This document shows positions 60,861 to 64,000 of a stretch of 64,000 bases of DNA, in pieces (positions within the stretch are counted from its first letter, which is position 1; the number at the start of each line of letters is the position of its first letter). The translations under genes and the position numbers were made by a program. Where the stretch lies: the NCBI GenBank assembly GCA_963971285.1, contig OZ020254.1:10540001-10604000 (forward strand), in the 5' to 3' direction. This stretch comes from Astropecten irregularis (lineage: Eukaryota; Echinodermata; Asteroidea; Paxillosida; Astropectinidae). Below the pieces are notes generated by a model. The model was not told the DNA's origin. It saw nothing but the letters and a program-made list of their open reading frames with translations, and did no database searches.

Positions 60861-62544
60861 ACTAAGTAACACATGCGTACCTCCCCAAACGATTGAGATT
60901 GCAATTGGTTTGAAAATAGACATTGATCCATTCTTTCATTGGTTATTTTTTTCCAGAATTAGTTCAAAAATCCCCCCCCCCGTTTTCCACGCCTCTTGAT
61001 CCCTTCCTCCAAGAAGTGGGCGGGGACTGCTTACCCTCCCCCATCAGTTTCGAAGGTCATGTACCTGTACGTCGACACGTGTTCAGCGAAACTATCATTC
61101 ACCAGGGAAGCCGACTATTTTTCCAGCATTTCGTTCCGTATACACGTGTACCAGCGTGTGTAACTGAATAGAGAGAAGTACCAACCATCATTCAATGTGT
61201 ACATTTTGACATGGAAAGCTGACGAAAATCGACATAAACTATGGTCCATTTTGACGATTTTCTCCGAATAAACTCGAACCTGTAAAACTACTGAGATGAA
61301 TATCCTTCCTCGGACCATCACTGGTGCTTTGCACGGACAAAATAAGAATGCATGCGACTGGTGAGCGTGTTTTTATTGAACAATATTTTTACTTTTTAGC
61401 AGACTTCGTGCATTTGATTTTATAGGCCCTAAAACAGATTCATGCGGTAAAACTAAAAAGTGGTAGGCCTAGGACCTAGTTTCATATTTAGGCCTTCATA
61501 ACTGCAAGTGCAATTGACTACAAACTTATTTCCTGTTTGGTACTTGAGTTTACTTCAATTTTTGAGGAAAAGTTAAACATTTTTTACACGAATTGGTTAG
61601 ACCATGTAGACAGTGCCAGTGGCAGTGCAGAATGGTGCGGGCTGCAAGATAGCGTCACTATTCATCTCATTATCTGACAATTTTACTATCGCACTGGCCG
61701 AAAATGGCAGTTTTCATGAATGAAGCTGGTGCGCATGTGCACATACTTGGCAACGCCCACTCAAATTCTTGCCACTTAGCATGCTTAAACTAAGTTAGAC
61801 AGAGCTTGCCACGATCTTTCGATTGGTAGGGCCTACAAAAATATACGAATTAGGACATTCATTCGATCTTTTCACCATTTTCTTTTGTTTAATTTGTGTC
61901 ACCCACTCACCTTGACTGAGGTTCAAGAACTCACGGACTCCGTGGTGGTATTTGATTTTTGGTCAGTTATTTTTGTTGTTGCAATTTTACTTTGAAACCG
62001 CGGCACCGTCTGAGGGTGATTGCTAGGTCGTTGAATATTCATGTAGCAATGTGAGTTGGTAGAGTGTACATTCAATTGCATGGTCGCTGGAGGTGTCTTA
62101 CGGCTGACCATTTGCCGTTGCGTAGCTAAATCGTACACGTACAGTGTGAGTGTGCATCTATAGGCACGTTGCGGGTTGCATGGTTGCATGCTTGCATGTG
62201 GTCAGTACGACGTGATTACACCGGCCCTGTGTGCGTGCGTAACAAGTTGGGCCAGCACATGGATTCCGTCATGAGCTCTGCCTTGCGTGTTGACCAAACA
62301 GCGCGCTGCATGTCTCCCATGGCACTGTTCCCATATCTGTGTTACAGTACTTATGGGAGATTTTTCACTGTGCATACTCGTCAACGGCCACGTAAATCGT
62401 TGCCGACAGAGCTCGCCACAATCTCTCAAATGGTTCATCTTTCAAATGGTACCGAAAGCGTACAAATTCGTACATTCCTTTGACCTTTACGCCGTTTTCG
62501 TTTGTGTCGCCCTGAGGTTCACAATCCACTACGCTATAGACTAT
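60861..62544. other. No recognised gene
   Basis: A C run near 60971-60982. A loose duplication: 61808-61925 and 62408-62520 share gccacgatcttt/gccacaatctct, cattttcttttgtttaattt/ccgttttcgtttgtgtcgcc and gaggttca. No exon recognised. Confidence 0.35.
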
Positions 62545-62662
62545 TCCTCAATGGGAGACTTTTGAGAACCGTTCTTCAAGTCAACAGCACACGCGCACGC
62601 ACAACAGCGCAAGTGTAAAACGAGGGCATGCTCACAATTGCGTGCGCGTGCGCTGTTGACTT
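62545..62662. repeat. Inverted repeat of CG/CA-rich sequence
   Basis: gtcaacagcacacgcgcacg (62580) and its inverse cgtgcgcgtgcgctgttgac (62641-62660): 22 bp arms with one mismatch by my count. The flank caatgggagacttttgagaa recurs at about 29393. Confidence 0.65.
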
Positions 62663-62894
62663 TACATAATATGTTGACATAACATTTGCATGCACGCATG
62701 TACATTGTACAGTATTAGACATTCGTACGTAGCGTGACACGGAGTAGAACGGGTGATACTCGGACTACCCTGAACACAGATGCTGTAACAAAACTCTGAT
62801 AATGTCCTTCGGGAATTTAGGCTATTGTCTGGCGGTATTCAACCATTGTGTACCCGCATTGTTTACACCAAGCTCCCTGCACATATAATTATGG

Positions 62895-62948
62895 CCAGGC
62901 CAGGCCAGATGACCAGGCCAGGCCAGATGACCAGGCCAGGCCAGATGA
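62895..62948. repeat. Tandem repeat, 3 units of 18 bp
   Basis: ccaggccaggccagatga repeated three times exactly, preceded by a partial unit. Confidence 0.9.
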
Positions 62949-63280
62949 CCTCTATTTGACCTGTGACTGATAATAAGGTCAGTAAAAGAATAAAATAGAT
63001 AAATCCCAGGCTGAAGGGGTTAATTACAAACATAATATTTACGTGGTGAAATCTGGTGAAAATAAATTCTCTCTGTATGCAGCTAGATAATTCCTACTTG
63101 TGCTGTACTAAGCAGCACTTGATCACTTCGCTTTCATCTGTTCATATGCAATGATAGTAATGAATCTAACAAATATCCCTGGCTGTGCATTTACACTGTA
63201 CATCATGCAACCGTCTTTATACGGGTCATAATTTTTACTGTGAGGTGGTTAAATTACAGTCACTTCACTTATTTTCCACT
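62949..63280. other. No recognised feature
   Basis: No exon or repeat recognised. Confidence 0.35.
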
Positions 63281-63490
63281 TCGCCCACAAAAACGTCGCC
63301 CACATCCACTTTGCTATTCGCCCATTTGCCACTTTCTTAGCCCAATTGCAACTTAGCCCATTTACAGTTCCACTTTGCCCATGCGCCACTTGGCATGGGT
63401 AAACTAGTTTAAATGGACAATCTGGACTATGGCGTAATGGCTCTTAGGCAAAATGGTGCATACACAAATTGGTGAATGGGCAAACGTGGG
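63281..63490. repeat. Degenerate GCCCA/CCACTT tandem with inverse half
   Basis: ttcgcccac, cgcccatttgccacttt, tagcccaattgcaactta, gcccatttacagttccactt, tgcccatgcgccacttggca recur about every 20 bp up to 63395. The inverse sense (aaatggtgcatac, tggtgaatgggcaaacgt) follows to 63490. Confidence 0.5.
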
Positions 63491-64000
63491 GGGAACTGGA
63501 TCATAAACCACACTGTGGTGTATTGTGGTATTCAGGATACCACACTTTTATAGCACATCTAAAACCATGAGTGGTAAAATGTGGCATGAAGATGGGTTAG
63601 GGTAACAGTAAAAACAATTATAACATTCTGTCCAGTTGTTAATAAACTGAATACGCATACCGGTACATGTATTCAGGTCGCCTTTTTTTTATGTACCGCC
63701 TAACCGGGTTGCATGTTGTTACCATAGCTGCCAATCAAAGCATGAAGATCCTCGTTGACTAGCGCCGGGCTTTTTCTGCCAAAGCCGCTCGCGATCTGGT
63801 TTCAACCAAGAACTGGGTCACTGTTCTGCAGAACTAATACTGTAATCCAGATTTCTTTGCCTTTGATGTTCATTTCAGAATCCGTTGCCACGGCTGCCGA
63901 AAAAGGGTGGGGGGGGGAAAGAAGTGGATCGGTGGTGGGTGGTTGAGTTTGAGGACTCTCGATTGATCCTTGTAAGATTTACCCGTCAGGTAGTGAAATG
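63491..64000. other. No recognised gene
   Basis: A short pair ccacactgtggtgtattgtgg near 63508. A T run near 63685 and a G run near 63910-63917. No exon recognised. Confidence 0.35.

Noticed and set aside
60923-61171. Possible exon of a neighbouring gene (82 codons).
   Set aside because: No known domain, no convincing splice-site pair, and it includes a C run.
63846-63946. Possible exon after the acceptor-like ttcatttcag near 63878.
   Set aside because: The frame soon enters a G run and low-complexity sequence; no similarity recognised and it is cut by the window end.

Overview
The window is eukaryotic, from an invertebrate animal. Exons are short and widely spaced, splice sites are GT/AG, introns are AT-rich, and the sequence is full of small interspersed repeats. 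The one clear host gene is an orthologue of the vertebrate STK32A/B/C (YANK) serine/threonine kinases, with a DFN in place of the usual DFG. The repeats look like those of a marine deuterostome such as an echinoderm, possibly a sea star. That placement is an impression from sequence style and was not tested.

The kinase gene lies on the + strand. Seven coding exons (5900-5989, 19206-19309, 24646-24762, 33818-33943, 39603-39719, 40620-40684, 43241-43487) join in consistent phase. They encode the last 287 residues: the activation loop, the lower part of the C-lobe, the conserved YANK tail and an acidic Pro/Ser/Thr-rich end. Earlier exons lie to the left of the window. The 3' UTR end is not fixed. 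The best poly(A)-like site on the + strand is far downstream at 59112.

The introns and the region after the stop codon are made largely of short non-autonomous mobile elements, many of them nested. (1) A burst of about 24 loci of a ~365 bp MITE at TTAA targets, in three terminal variants, covers about 8 kb, or an eighth of the window. (2) A tRNA-derived SINE-like repeat has nine loci, four of them inverted, hairpin-forming dimers. (3) A MITE ends in AATAGCGCTCCGCACT (five loci). (4) MITEs end in GGGCCAATTTCAT (two related families). (5) An element has termini built of GGCTCA/GAGCCA hexamers. (6) A foldback element is centred on the palindrome GATCCTAGCAGGATC, which in one copy is amplified to 14 tandem units. 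(7) Several single foldbacks are present. Non-LTR retrotransposon remnants are few: one reverse transcriptase tail fragment near 25.5 kb and possible 3' tails.

The right third (about 44-64 kb) has no protein-coding gene that I can support. Nothing here resembles a bacterial-type system, a virus-like element or an operon. The most unusual content is structural: elements whose ends are microsatellite or tRNA-like sequence, and an intron insertion that appears to have copied the 5' splice site of a kinase exon.
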